A stretch of DNA of 64,000 bases, from the NCBI GenBank assembly GCA_009760855.2, contig WPIO01000194.1, positions 395,022-459,021 on the forward strand, written 5' to 3'. This stretch comes from Cristatella mucedo (lineage: Eukaryota; Bryozoa; Phylactolaemata; Cristatellidae). A program made the position numbers and the translations under genes. Position 1 is the first letter of the stretch. The number at the start of each line of letters is the position of its first letter. This document shows positions 25,409 to 36,175 of this stretch, piece after piece. A model generated the notes under the pieces. The model was not told where the DNA came from. It saw only the letters and a list, made by a program, of their open reading frames with translations, and made no database searches.

Positions 25409-25663
25409 CTGCAAGAAGAATCCACGATCCACTGAAGTTCGTTGCATATCAAAGAGATAGACCTTAATGTTACATACAACAGGTGGTTCGTGGCCATTTG
25501 AAAACAGTTCAATGATTCCAACGTCGGGCATCACAATATTGTCGGTTACGGTGTCCTCCTCATAAGCCAATTTCTCCGGGTTTATCGACCAACCAAAGAG
25601 AAGCTTTGGACTAGTATTAGGTAGGGCAAAATGAATCGAATTAAATGAGTCGAAATTCTTGGT
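25409..25663 (-). other. Orphan exon-like open segment in DEG/ENaC intron 7
   Basis: This open segment of exactly 85 codons is bounded by a TTTATTTACTAG acceptor-like site and a CAG/GTAATC donor-like site, phase 0 at both ends. The frame has a stop immediately before the acceptor. It reads well as protein, with GWSINPEKLAYEEDTVTDN and VVCNIKVYLFDMQRTSVDRG. The last part faintly resembles the pre-TM2 strand in exon 8 (xLKIYFTDIxxTVV). It cannot sit between exons 7 and 8 because their junction is phase 2. It may be an alternative exon, an exon of a nested gene or a degraded paralogous exon. I do not recognise the family. Confidence 0.4.
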
Positions 25664-26397
25664 CTAGTAAATAAACCGTATACATTGAAGCAATCAACTC
25701 ACTAGTAGTGCAGAAATGTCTGGCAAAAGCTAAATGCTTTCCGTAAGTTGGGAGGCAAGAGCAGGCTCAGGTGTGTGTAATTAGTTGATATCGCAGCCCA
25801 GTCCAACTAAACACCACATCCGTTAATTGGGGGTCCTCCTGCCAAGCTCTTGTTATCGAAGCAAATTATAACTTTGAAAAACTCCAGTCACCAAATATGG
25901 TCTATCCCAGAATGAGAGCAACGTCCACTCTTTTTAACTAAATGCTCAAGAGCACAGATGGAGGCTGCACAATAATTCTTTGTTAGAGTTCGACCAGCCA
26001 CTAATGAAGCAAGCTAATGATTGATCATACCTGAGTGTGGTGCAAATCAAGGTTTCTATTTTTGTCCACCGTTTCAAAAAACTATCTGGCTTCGTTCATT
26101 ACACATGTCCTGATAAAAAGAGGTGACGAGCTCTTCTAGTAAACAGTATATAAAGCTGGATGCACATCGAAAGCCGCTCAGGCATAGACAGGGATAATTG
26201 AAAAATATCGCCAGTAAAAGCTGCCAAGTCCTCGTGGTTTTCTAGAGCTAAATGTGGAAAGATGATACATTATGCCATAACAAAGATGGAAATGTGTATG
26301 CAATATACCGAAACAGCTTAAAATCATTCACATAATGAGAGCTAGGTCGTACAAACACGTTCGCTGCATGTTTTCAAGGCATAGGTGCTTAGCGAAT

Positions 26398-26535
26398 TAA
26401 TACAACTTATTCATATAGCGCCACAAGAGAACTTAATCTATATTTAGTTGCTTTACATGTGCCTCGGGGTTCGAGCACACCACCTCAGCCAGACCGTGGT
26501 CTGGGCGAGCACCTCAACCGCTTGACCGAACCAGA
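26398..26535 (-). mobile_element. SINE-2 copy in DEG/ENaC intron 7
   Basis: Minus strand: GGTCAAGCGGTTGAGGTGCT (A-box region), GTGCTCGAACCCCGAGGC (B-box region), then a tail with GATTAAGTTCTCTTGTGGCG and CTATATGAATAAGTTGTA. The head resembles a tRNA and the tail resembles the LINE-A 3' end. Confidence 0.75.
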
Positions 26536-27312
26536 TTGAACGAGCTGCAACGAATCAGCTAATGGACAGCAAGTTGTTACAGTAGAGATCGTAGATATCC
26601 CACACGAGGTCTTTTCTAAATGCTGCCTATTCTGGGCCCTGAATTATTTACTTTCTGATCACAACCACGTTGCCATGAAACTTGTGTGCGTGTTTTTGCC
26701 TAAGCTGCAAGTAACCAGCAAAAGATTCCCAGCTAGACCCTGTTAGTCCTAAATGGCTACGATTTATTCAACACCCACATAATGTTTTCTAAGAGGTGCT
26801 CCTATGATGTATCCTTTTAATAAATGCGATTTTATTGGAAAGTTATTCCAAGGAAAATGTCTCGTAATGGCTATAGTGACCCAGGCATCTTGCTAGGTCA
26901 TCACTGGGCGCCTGACTGTCGAGACCTCATTCACAGTACAAGCTGCAATTTGAGCATTTTCCTTTCAATCCAGCTAATTCTGTTTGCAGGGTAGGGGGCG
27001 TTGGGGCATGGCTAGTTGGTCGGTCTTGTCTGCGTTTTCAAATTGAAGATTGCAGTTACAGGCTTCTCCAAGAAACTGGCTTTCTAGTTAGGTGCATCGA
27101 GCTTCGACTCGAGGGAGATGAACGATGGCTAGCAAACAATCGGCTTGCCACTGCTTACTGCTACTGAAGCTTTGGTAGTTGACGGCGGCTGTACAGACTG
27201 GGAATATATTCGAAAGCGATTTCAGTGCGTGTTTCAAACTGCTGGGTCTACTTGAGTGTGACGCCCCAGCAAATATATGATGGCTATTTAGGGAGCTTTT
27301 CTCTCCCCAGCA

Positions 27313-27370
<58 letters not shown>

Positions 27371-27393
27371 CTCTCTTTCTCTCTCTAGCTCTC

Positions 27394-27489
<96 letters not shown>

Positions 27490-27508
27490 GATCTCTTACT
27501 CTCTCTGA
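27313..27508 (+). repeat. (CT)n microsatellite
   Basis: Long CT repeat with rare CTAG and CTCACT interruptions in DEG/ENaC intron 7/exon 7 flank, about 180 bp from exon 7. Confidence 0.98.
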
Positions 27509-27686
27509 GGTGCAGATATTAGTTGTAGCTTTAGGAGTCATGCAATGGCAACAGCCGCCCTGTATGATCTGCAATTTATCCTTCGTGAGCTACAGCTCTA
27601 CAGGTTGAACTTTGCTCAATAAGCAGTGCACTGAGAAATTACCACTTACTGCTTAAAATGGCTACGGCTTGACCAACTGCACTTAC

Positions 27687-27840
27687 CTCATAAAACTGAC
27701 GGGGATATGTGACCAAGACTCAAGTTCACGGCCGATATTGCTGTTAGGGAATGGTGCGTAGCTTACGGTCGGAACAAATTCCTCGTAATTGCAAGGCTCT
27801 GGACATTCGCAGTACTCACTGAAGTTGTTGTTGATCATTC
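27687..27840 (-). CDS. DEG/ENaC exon 7: CPEPC and SYAPFPN box
   Basis: This 154-bp exon encodes residues 334-383 with split codons on both sides (phase 1 in, 2 out). It carries CECPEPCNYEEF and SYAPFPN, corresponding to the CxCPxxCxxxxY and SxAxFPS motifs that close the Cys-rich domain. An NFS sequon precedes the cysteines. The acceptor is CGTTTTAG and the donor GTAAGT. The phase-2 donor fits only the phase-2 acceptor of exon 8, not the open segment at 25409-25663. Confidence 0.96.
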
Positions 27841-27975
27841 CTAAAACGTTCCTTCGCAAGATATAGTAGCTCCGAGCACTAGTGCTACTACCTTAAACAT
27901 TGCAGCAAATACTTTTAAACTGAGCACGACCCATCTCTTTAGACATTCAGATAACTCGAGTACAAAAAATACTAT

Positions 27976-28222
27976 CAGATTTAGCTGCTTCTTTTGTATA
28001 GGGGCAGAAGAGCCTTAGCTGCTATAACCACAACTTTCAGCAACGACAAAGCTACTACAGGAATAAAACCAACAATCTTGCGACCAAGGTAATGATAGGA
28101 ATGATAATAATGCACTTAATAGAGCGCCCTCAGAGAACTCAATCTCTTTCTAGGCACTTTACATTTGCTGCAAAGGGAAGGTCGTGAAAAGAAACTACCT
28201 TACCTAATGAGCCATTGCAGAC
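27976..28222 (-). mobile_element. SINE-1 copy e, split by a LINE-A 3' end
   Basis: The body (TTTTGTATAGGGGCAGAAGA...) and B-box half lie at 27976-28090, and the head half (GGTCGTGAAAAGAAACTACC...) at 28178-28222. The 87-bp LINE-A tail between them splits the copy at the CGACCTCGGTC position of the family. Confidence 0.85.
28091..28177 (-). mobile_element. LINE-A copy 5: 87-bp 3' end inserted in a SINE-1
   Basis: Only the LINE-A 3' end is present: an AAT-rich tail followed by GCACTTAATAGAGCGCCCTC and the AATCTCTTTCTAGGCACTTT block. It splits a SINE-1 copy and is flanked by AAGGT at 28086-28090 and 28178-28182, a plausible 5-bp target-site duplication. Confidence 0.85.
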
Positions 28223-28269
28223 CAAGCTATTTGATTGCAAGGCTACTCAGGACTTTCATTGGCATGCAG

Positions 28270-28412
28270 CAAGCTGGCTTGGTGGAGCGATTAACGTGTT
28301 CGCCCCGACCAAGTTCTGTCTGAGATCGTGTGTTCGTGCCCGAAGGCATATGTGAAGCGCTTGAATAGAGATTAAGTTCTCTTGAGGTGTTATTCAAATG
28401 AACTATTGTATT
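28270..28412 (+). mobile_element. SINE-2 copy in DEG/ENaC intron 6
   Basis: AGCTGGCTTGGTGGAGCGAT, then GATCGTGTGTTCGTGCCCG (B-box region), then the tail AGCGCTTGAATAGAGATTAA followed by GTTCTCTTGAGGTGTTATTC. The junction of tRNA-like head and LINE-like tail is clean. Confidence 0.75.
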
Positions 28413-28714
28413 ATCTATAGCCAAGAATAGCAATGATCTTACTTAAAAGAATCTAGCCAGTACCTTAGTCTCTTGCTAGCGTTTCGAGCGAACGTCTGAT
28501 TTAGGGAATTGGGTTACTATCTTGGGAGTCGAACAATTGACGGCTTGACGACTCTGTGATGTGACCCGATTCTGACAGCATCAAGCGAGTGGCGCCTCCC
28601 TGGCAAGGTCGCATCAGGAATCAGTACTGTACAGCTAGGGCATGGGAAACACAATGGCTCGCTGACCGAGCGATTCTGTTTAAAGCCGCTAATGTTATGA
28701 CGAAATACCAAAAC

Positions 28715-28945
28715 TGAAAGCTTGAGTTGGCTATCAGAACAATCTTACTAATTATCTCTGATATCGTGCAACCTGATCGTTTGGCTGCAATTCTCTCTAA
28801 TATCCCGGTAGGGATGGCCAAGCAAGTGCAGGCAAGAAATAATTTCAATGACTTGTTGGAGTTTATCGCATCAATGCCTCGTCGATTGCCAATGATTCTA
28901 GCTACGACCGCATTCATACATGATGATACTGTGCAAACGCTTTGA
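28715..28945 (+). other. Unassigned open segment with faint death-fold (CARD-like) pattern
   Basis: A 70-codon open stretch ends at a TGA at 28945. There is no ATG near the start of the frame. The text DIVQPDRLAAILSNIPVGMA followed by FNDLLEFIASMPRRLPMILA recalls a CARD-type helical bundle (DPDRLADIL...LLDxLxxRxPxAF). No convincing splice acceptor is seen. It lies in intron 6 in the part absent from the 62-kb duplicate. It could be chance or a relic. Confidence 0.2.
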
Positions 28946-29409
28946 ATCTCCACATTTCGTGCCTGAGATTTTGCTGGGCTTGTGACCACTGGGAATAATT
29001 TGGATGAGTGGCTTCAACTGTGAATCAGTACCCTAGCAACGTATGGTACAGGCCTTTGTCAATTGCAGTGTCAGTCAAAGGGTTAGATTAACCATCTTAG
29101 GTAAATAGGCTGCTCAAAAGCGACCGAATGAATGATAAGTGCCTCGGTGACCTTTATTCTCCGAGGGTATCGCCAGATATTAAAACAAAAGTTGTCATCC
29201 GTTGTCATGAAGTGCTTACACTCCAGATCTAACTCTTACTGATTTCACCAAGTACCATGTCGGAGCACTAGCTTTTGGACTACAGACGGTAGTTAATTTT
29301 GAATTCACACAAAATGTGACAGTTGCTATTAGATACCCGCTTCGTTTAACCTAGAATTTATTGACTTGCAAATAAAAAATAATGCGGCAAAGTCTGTACG
29401 TAATTTTCT

Positions 29410-29800
29410 GTACACATAAGGGGATAACCGTCTCTAACTCCACGAAACCATAAACAATATGTGGGTGTTATTTAGGAGAGTTTTGAATAGCGTACTCACA
29501 GCCTAAGCGAGTTTTGGTACGCATTTGGTAGCCAACAGACTTCGTCTCACGCAACAAAGAGAAAGTGGGCAGCGTAGTGGAGTCGAGAGAGCGGTGGAGG
29601 TAGTGAGTTGCATGGAAGTAGAAGCTCAGGACCGCTGAAAAATATGAGCCATAGTCGGCAGCGGGAGAGTAGTTGTCGTTGCGTAAGAAATGTTGAAGGA
29701 AGTTACAAATTCAAGGACCTGCAGAGCTTAAGCGTCTGTTTCAATTATAAACAATCATGAAGTCAATAAGGCTTGTAGGGCGGAAGAGCTTTTTACAGCA
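29410..29800 (-). mobile_element. LINE-B copy with open pol-like C-terminus
   Basis: On the minus strand, sequence near 29690-29480 reads FLRNDNYSPAADYGS and continues open to NSPK and a stop near 29480. It matches 44370-44650 closely at the DNA level, for example ACGACAACTACTCTCCCGCT and GCTTAGGCTGTGAGT. It lies in DEG/ENaC intron 6, inside the stretch missing from the 62-kb duplicate. Family assignment as non-LTR is inferred from the LKxxGDxxF...NSLP pattern in its relatives. Confidence 0.6.
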
Positions 29801-31778
29801 CAATAGAAGCCTAAGTGGCTTATGCGCTGAGTCAGTAGCCATCGTCTCATATTAGGATGAGAAAACGGAAAGCTAGTTAGAATAACTAGGACGAATAAAA
29901 AGAGTAGTAGCTGCGACATTGTAGTTAAATACCGCTAAAAATCATAGAGTCGACTGCAAAACTAACTGAAAGATATTATTATGCCTAGAAGGTTCACATG
30001 TGGGTTAAAACTTTAACGATCGAAAAAGCACAAGCAGATTGATAAAACAGTCATTATAAGAAGTAGGCAGCCCATGTTTTAATTGTTTTGATATTTATTA
30101 GTAACACGACAAAGTTTGAAGAAACCATGTGCTGGACTGTTTTCAAATAATTATGAATACATATGCCGTTAACGGATTTTTTAGTAGCCAAGTGTGACGT
30201 GATGTCTTATTCATATTAAATTAACTGAAACCACCAACTCTTTAAAAAAATAGTACACACAACGCAGGCTCTTGGATTCATGTATTATCAGAATGTGTAG
30301 CATTCGTTTACTCAATAACTGCTGTGTAAACACTAAGGTATTTTATTGGCAGTCCTTTTACAAGTGAGCAACAGAAAACGAGACTGCAGAGAGGAATCAA
30401 ATAGTACGATCATTTTTTAAATAATGGCCCCATGCCATCGTTACTACTGAAGCCAGCGAAGGTAATTACCGGTCTTGAAACCAGAATGTTGAACACCATG
30501 GCGTGATTAGGTTGTTAAAGATTCACTGTAGTGCTGGCTGTAGCAGGTTATAGCTCAAAAGCTTCCCCATAATTTAATCTTGAGCTTTGATTACATATAA
30601 GCTACAGATTTTACATAAACACACCACACAAAGAGTTTTCTATATGACTCTTTTTTCTTTATACTAGACTTCAACGCCACACTCTACCTACATTTCTTTG
30701 GTGACATCATCTTTATACTAAGAATTAGTGTGCATACAAGAAACCTACACCCAGTATTGAGGTGCAGCAGCTGTGGCTAGAGGAATGAATTTCTGAATTA
30801 AGTTGCAATTCAAGGAAAGACATTTCGAAAGTAAGAATATTGTCTAAGTAGTTTCATATGCCACCTTTCTCCACAAAAATATGATTGGGTAGGATGACAA
30901 AGAGAGGTCAATGCTCAATAATTGCAGCCTAATCATCTATTACGCTGTCTCAAATAAAATGGGCTTCTGAAAAGAAAAAACGACAAAAAACTTAGTAATT
31001 AAACATTTGTATAGTAGAAAAGATTACTTGGCTCAGGTGTCACCTTTGCTGACAAACGAACTTCAAGTAACTGCACAATAATATTAAAAGACAGAACAAC
31101 AACAAATTGGACTGTGATTCAAGTTTTCAGTGACTTCACAATGTGGTTAGGGTGATTTTGAATTTTTATAAATTTAGATTTGAGATATATTAGGCCACCT
31201 GTGCTTATCATATGTACTCAGCGTACTACTCTTCTATTATTGCACATTACTTTGAAGTTTTAAAGTGTGAAAGCAGCTGATTATCATGTGCACTAAAAAC
31301 CACCTACGTAACAGGTCTGACTTTTTATTTTAAACGAGCTATATAAAATGGGGGTCAGAACATAACAAAAGGAAGCTCTTGTCGAACACCAATAGCAGGA
31401 TTTACGTAGAGAGAACATTTGAAGGCCACGGATAATGTAAAAATAGAAAGGTAGGGCATTGAGTGACGCCTAGTCGGATATTCGTAATCCTTATCTCAAT
31501 ATTTTTTTTAATTTGAATGCTGTCATCGAGAGTGACGAAAATTGCCTACAGCTCCTGAATGACTGAAGAAGTGTTCGTTTGGATAAAAATGCTGCTTGTA
31601 ATTTTTATGAGGCATACATAGAGCTACAAATGCAGTACTGTCGTTTTGAATCGAATCTAACTGAAAAATATCTGCCGCACCAGTGAAACTATGATTTTTG
31701 GTATTTCGCCTCAAATATATTAGATTTCGCCCTCTAAATTGCCAGTCTATATTCGCTGATTGACTTCAAAATTTATCA

Positions 31779-32132
31779 TCAAAATTTCCTTTCGACCCTA
31801 ATCAAGGAGATTATTGATTTAGATAACGTATACGCCTGAAAGAAGGCTATTATAAATGTAAGTATTTTCAGAAGCCAATCAAATGCATTGTCTGTATGCA
31901 TGCTAGCGTTGATTAAGCAATTGGCTGGGTAAATATTGTAAAAGCGTCCAAGTCCAAATCCATACGTTTCACATAGCTCCTGCACTGTTACACATCTCTC
32001 GAATTCATTCAAAAGAACTGAAAGGCTACTGCACAAAATTGATCCGTGTTTTCTGTTTACACCTCTGTTAGGGTATTCGAAGTACATAAACACATTTTCT
32101 ATAGAAGAAATCTCTAGAAAGTATAATTCCAA
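31779..32132 (-). other. Unassigned 117-codon open frame in intron 6
   Basis: It starts with ATG and contains FERCVTVQELCETYGFGLGR and a hydrophobic stretch (LLKILTFIIAFFQAY). It is not part of the DEG/ENaC message, because exon 6 joins exon 7 exactly. I do not recognise the family. It lies just beyond the duplicated block. Confidence 0.2.
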
Positions 32133-32468
32133 GTCTTAGAACAGAGTTATCTTGAGGATTTAAAATTTTCTCGTGGTAATCTAATCTCATCAAATTCTTT
32201 TGATTACACCGTATTAGGATTTTTACTACAACACTTTCTCACTTGATAGTATCATGTGTCGCTTATCTTACCACAGCAACAATAAAAATATTTATTCGAG
32301 AATAAAAGAATCATTTTTGGCCATGTCTAAGTAAAGAGCAATGAGAATCGTTTCCAAGGTTATCTTAATGAAATATGAATGAATTGCAGTGGCGATAAAG
32401 ACAAAGTTATTAACGCCACGAATTAGCTTGCTTATACTAAGTAGAGCAAATTCTCAGAAAAACAGGAG

Positions 32469-32660
32469 ATAATAATAATTGAGATAGTCATTTTGGATTA
32501 ATAAGTAGAAACTATGCCAAACAATTCTTAATTGCACCAGTTGCTTGTGCAGGTAAATATTACGATTATAAAGATAATAATTGAAACAGTAATTTTGGAT
32601 TATTGGGTTGAAACTATGCCAACATTCGTACTCGCAACAGCTGCTTTCGCTGGTAGAGAT
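32469..32660 (+). repeat. Diverged tandem duplication, about 100-bp unit
   Basis: Two adjacent units share GATAATAATTGA, ATTTTGGATTA, GAAACTATGCCAA and TGCAGGTA/CTGGTAGA ends. The second opens a short plus-strand frame (MPTFVLATAAFAG). Function unknown. Confidence 0.65.
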
Positions 32661-32894
32661 TCCGATGCTTATGTGAATCTGCTAGAAGTCTCCTCTAATA
32701 AGGCGGATCTATCTTGCCATTATTCTATCTATTTTGCCATTATTCTATAAGCTTTTAAGACGCAAGCGATTTTATATTTACACATTTCGTGGTTATTAAA
32801 TTGAAATGAAGTCGGTGGTAGTTGTAATTTTAAAGGATAACACGCACTGGGTAATCTCGGAACAGTACCTGTATGCTTTTGTAGGTTTTTCATG

Positions 32895-32921
32895 CATAGT
32901 ACATAGTACATAGTACATAGT
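32895..32921 (+). repeat. 7-bp minisatellite (CATAGTA), about four units
   Basis: Perfect short tandem repeat CATAGTA in DEG/ENaC intron 6. Confidence 0.9.
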
Positions 32922-33278
32922 GGATGTCATTAACCCTTGATTATTGCTTCTTTTGCAGACGTTTGAAAAGAGTCGGAGGAGTTAATATTTTTAGTTTCTC
33001 TTGAGTATTAAACAAAAGAAGTATTATATATGCTATAACAGAATATGGTAACTACTCAAGAGACTCGGAAAGTAAATAAATAATAGTTTCAAGAGGGGAG
33101 GGGCATATTAGTTTCAAAGAAAATTATCACGACACTCGTATTTCCGAATTACCGACAAATTAAATTGAGTCCAAAATTGATCGACATCAGAATCCTTTAT
33201 CTACAAAGTTGAACTTCGAGGTTAATTTTAGCTTTTATAATACGAACCTAGGAATGTAAACTGTACATTAATACTGAC

Positions 33279-33483
33279 CTTCCATTTTAGCAGCACAGCC
33301 AAGAGTGTCGTCGATGTTGCAGTGATTGGAGGTATTTGGATAAAAGTAAGGTATGCATGAGCAATTTTGTTCTATTAGCTTCATTTTGCATTCTGCTTCA
33401 CACGATGAAAGAGTGTAGGTGTCGAAATATTTGAGTTGTTGGTTAGGGTCGCATTCTCCTTCTGGTGGCTCAATATTTTCATA
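33279..33483 (-). CDS. DEG/ENaC exon 6: Cys-rich thumb region
   Basis: This 205-bp exon (phase 0 in, 1 out) encodes residues 265-332. It contains seven cysteines in the arrangement GEC...SSCEAEC...QNCSC...HC...GC, the disulfide-laddered thumb of ASIC/ENaC channels. The spacing Y(T)LSSCEAECKMKLIEQNCSC is typical (YSxxxCxxxCxxxxxxxxCxC). An N-linked sequon (NTS) lies at PNTSNHC. The acceptor is preceded by a T-rich tract and the donor is GTCAGT. Confidence 0.96.
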
Positions 33484-35943
33484 CTAAAAAGTAACAGGTA
33501 ATTTGATAGATGGATGATATCTTTAAAAAGAAGTATTAAAAATATATCTCGATATCGTGCTTCGTTTTAGCATTTACAAAGTGCTAATAAGACATTTGGA
33601 TCACTTGGGGTACTAGAAAAATAAAAATATTATCGTAATAGGTATAGGGATTCATTGAGGTTTCTAATTGTCATTAGCAGCTAAAATGTAAGCAAAAGCT
33701 ATGCTGAGTTTTGCTGGTAGCTTGCATTCTCTCGAGATAGAAATTAGCAATACGGGAAGTAAATGCACGGAAGTTTGGATGCCCATTCCTAAGTATTGTC
33801 TTGTGAACAGTGCATTTGTATTTATAAACTAAACAGGCTGCAGGTCGCAGCAGTGAGATCTTAAGTTCCTTTATTACCTAGATCAAGGATTAAAAAACAT
33901 CATCCGATACGAAAACAACGCAATTTATTTTTATCATATAGAGAAGTCTTTGAAAGTAGAAAAATGAATATTGGATTTTGAACATCTTGCCTTTAAGGAG
34001 ATTCAATATGTATGATTTTGTATGATCACCTTTTTTTAAACTTTTTTATTAGCAATCATACAGGGCATGACGCATTACTCAAAACTGTGAGCTTCCAAAG
34101 CTTTCTGATTCAAATTTGGCGTAGTTATACTTAATGCCAAGCATTTTAGCTTCCGGTGGTGCTCAGAGTGAATGCTCATTAATTGCCTGTAATGTATTGC
34201 ATGCGATGGTTTCTAGTCACTAAGCTTAAATAGAACACTAGATGTGCAGATGCAAGCAAATTCTTAAAAGACATTCTAAATGTTTTAGTGTTATTTGTGA
34301 ATTCACTTTGCAATAAATGCTGGCACAATGAATACATTGTGTGTCGAAACGGTTTGAAATGATTGGCGCCTCTGAATTAATAGTATTTACCTTTCAAGGT
34401 CTTTCTCTATACAGTTCGATAAAACTATCTACGTTTATTGAGAATCCATGATTTAGCTGATTAAATTGGAAATTAATTAAAAGCTTCATTCCAAATACTA
34501 CAGGCAAATTTTAACATGTTGGTGACTGTGTAGCTCGTAGCTGGTTACCTTTCTCAAAGCTTAAAGATGTGCTTGAATCAATTTATTTCTGACAGCAGTT
34601 TAATGGTGGGAAATGTGTATACACGGAATTTTCTTGTGCTCAGCTGTGATTGAGCCATACCGAGCTGCGGGGTTGACTGCAGCTTCTACCCTTTCCCAGC
34701 AGCCAACAGAAGTCGAACTTTGATATTGGCTTATTTCTTAGCTAAGTTTCAAAACTCATATTATTTGGTCGGCCGTCAAGATTCATTCTACCGGAAGCTT
34801 TACTCGACTGTTGGCTACTGTTTTGAGCTTAACCGTTCTGCAGCTCCAGTGAGGTAATTATTTGCAACTTAAAAAAACGACCAGGCAAACTAAAATACGA
34901 TAATAGAGTGCGACATATTATATAGAATTCGCTCTTTCCAATGTAGCAAGTCAGTGCATACGTTTAATCTTTTTCCATGCGCAAATCCTCACAAAATCTC
35001 TGGCCTACATTTGTGTGAGTTTGACTATAATTGCTTTTCAACCTGCAGTCTCCGAGGGTAACTAAAATAGGGCTTAGAATAGCCAACATTATCATTTCTT
35101 TGGGAAAACGCATCTTAAATGTTAGAAGTAACATTTATTAAAAAAAATTGAGTAATTATAGGACAAAATAAAATGTGCGTCACAATAGTGATTAACGCAA
35201 CACTTCGGATTTTAGCGATACTGATTATTTGAGTTTGACTAAACCTGGAGATGTAATCGGTAGCTGATTGATTCTGATCAACAGTTAACAGTGGGTTTGC
35301 ATTGGTCATAGTGCCTACTATGTATTTCTAGAATAAAAGGACGAATCACACGGCAATGCTAGTAACCATGTTATATATCCTTCTCAATTTAAATCATAGG
35401 AAATTAGTAAAACATTTCAAAATTGAAAAGAAATCAGTTACGACTCTAATTTATAAGTAGAATATATCACTAAGCTCCCAGTTGCGCTTTTGCACCTTAA
35501 AAACAATGACAAATATTACACTCCAATTAAGCAAGCACTTCAGCCGATTAGTTTAATGCGTGCACAGGTACATAAATTTAATGAATAGCCATAATTGGAT
35601 ATAACTTTATGAAATAATAGAGATTTTTAAATATCTGCTATTGATATTCCACAATTAACGTAGACCTATTAGCGGTATGTGGAAAGTGTACCGTAGCTTA
35701 AATCGTAGGCGGCTTTAGGTATACATCTGCAGTCGTCGATAACTTTCGTCTCTCCAAACAAATCATTTTTATTTATCTCAAAAAGGAAGTTCATTGGCTT
35801 AACGAAGTTCAAAGTATTCGGATGCTAAGAAAAAAACTCCAATTCCTCTCTAAGCAATCTGGATTGGCTCAGGCAGACAACCCGATCTTCATACATGATA
35901 TGCCAAGTACTTAAATGAAGGTAGACGAAATCTCGTTTCTTAC
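33484..35943 (-). other. DEG/ENaC intron 5
   Basis: No repeat family or coding segment was recognised. Confidence 0.6.
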
Positions 35944-36096
35944 CTGTGTGCGTCTGATTCCAATTGTAACATAAAATCCCGGCCCCACGGATATACCAGA
36001 GACCGTAGGATCAGGCTGGTCATTCTTGGAATGAACTAAAACCTTTAAACCCAATAGAGGGCTTCCATTTGTCACGATCGACTCCGAGTAATCGTC
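35944..36096 (-). CDS. DEG/ENaC exon 5: GLKVLVH strand and PG-x-YV segment
   Basis: This 153-bp exon, phase 0 at both ends, encodes residues 214-264. Its GLKVLVHSKNDQP and GISVGPGFYVTIGI segments match the family pattern GhKVxIHxxxxxP followed by V-x-PG-x-x-xxhxI. The acceptor is ACAATTTAG and the donor GTAAGA. No cysteines fall in this exon, as expected for this part of the fold. Confidence 0.95.
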
Positions 36097-36175
36097 CTAA
36101 ATTGTTGAAGCATCGATAAGTAAACGTGGAAACCATGTTGGATATTTAAAACAGGCAGCTACTAAAAAAGCTTAC

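Larger units (their letters stand above)
20931..27686 (-). other. DEG/ENaC intron 7
   Basis: The longest intron. It holds the hAT relic, the orphan exon-like segment, a SINE-2 copy and the (CT)n tract. Nothing was recognised in 20931-23149 or 26540-27300. Confidence 0.9.
28490..31720. repeat. Duplicated block, copy 1 (in DEG/ENaC intron 6)
   Basis: 28490-28705 and 30400-31720 match, in the same order and orientation, 62203-62600 (minus a SINE) and 62610-64000. Shared landmarks include ACAATTGACGGCTT, CAGGAATCAGTA, GAAACCAGAAT, CACAAAGAGTTT, TAGATTTGAGA and AATGCTGTCATC. About 1.7 kb (28.71-30.40 kb) has no counterpart in the other copy. Divergence is clearly high. No coding function is visible in the shared parts. 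Confidence 0.85.
27841..33278 (-). other. DEG/ENaC intron 6
   Basis: Holds the split SINE-1 copy e, a SINE-2 copy, the duplicated block, a LINE-B copy, two unassigned frames and a tandem duplication. Confidence 0.9.

Noticed and set aside
25409-25663. Inclusion of this segment as a DEG/ENaC exon
   Set aside because: Exon 7 ends in phase 2 and exon 8 starts in phase 2 and join exactly; the segment is phase 0-0 and would break the frame on both sides.
27225-27608. 127-codon plus-strand frame rich in Ser and Leu
   Set aside because: It is translation of the (CT)n microsatellite; the antisense Arg/Glu frame has the same cause.
31779-32132. Inclusion of this frame as a DEG/ENaC exon between exons 6 and 7
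   Set aside because: Exon 6 (phase 1 out) and exon 7 (phase 1 in) join directly in the conserved GCAAKMEG to CECPEPC order; no family motif is found in the frame.
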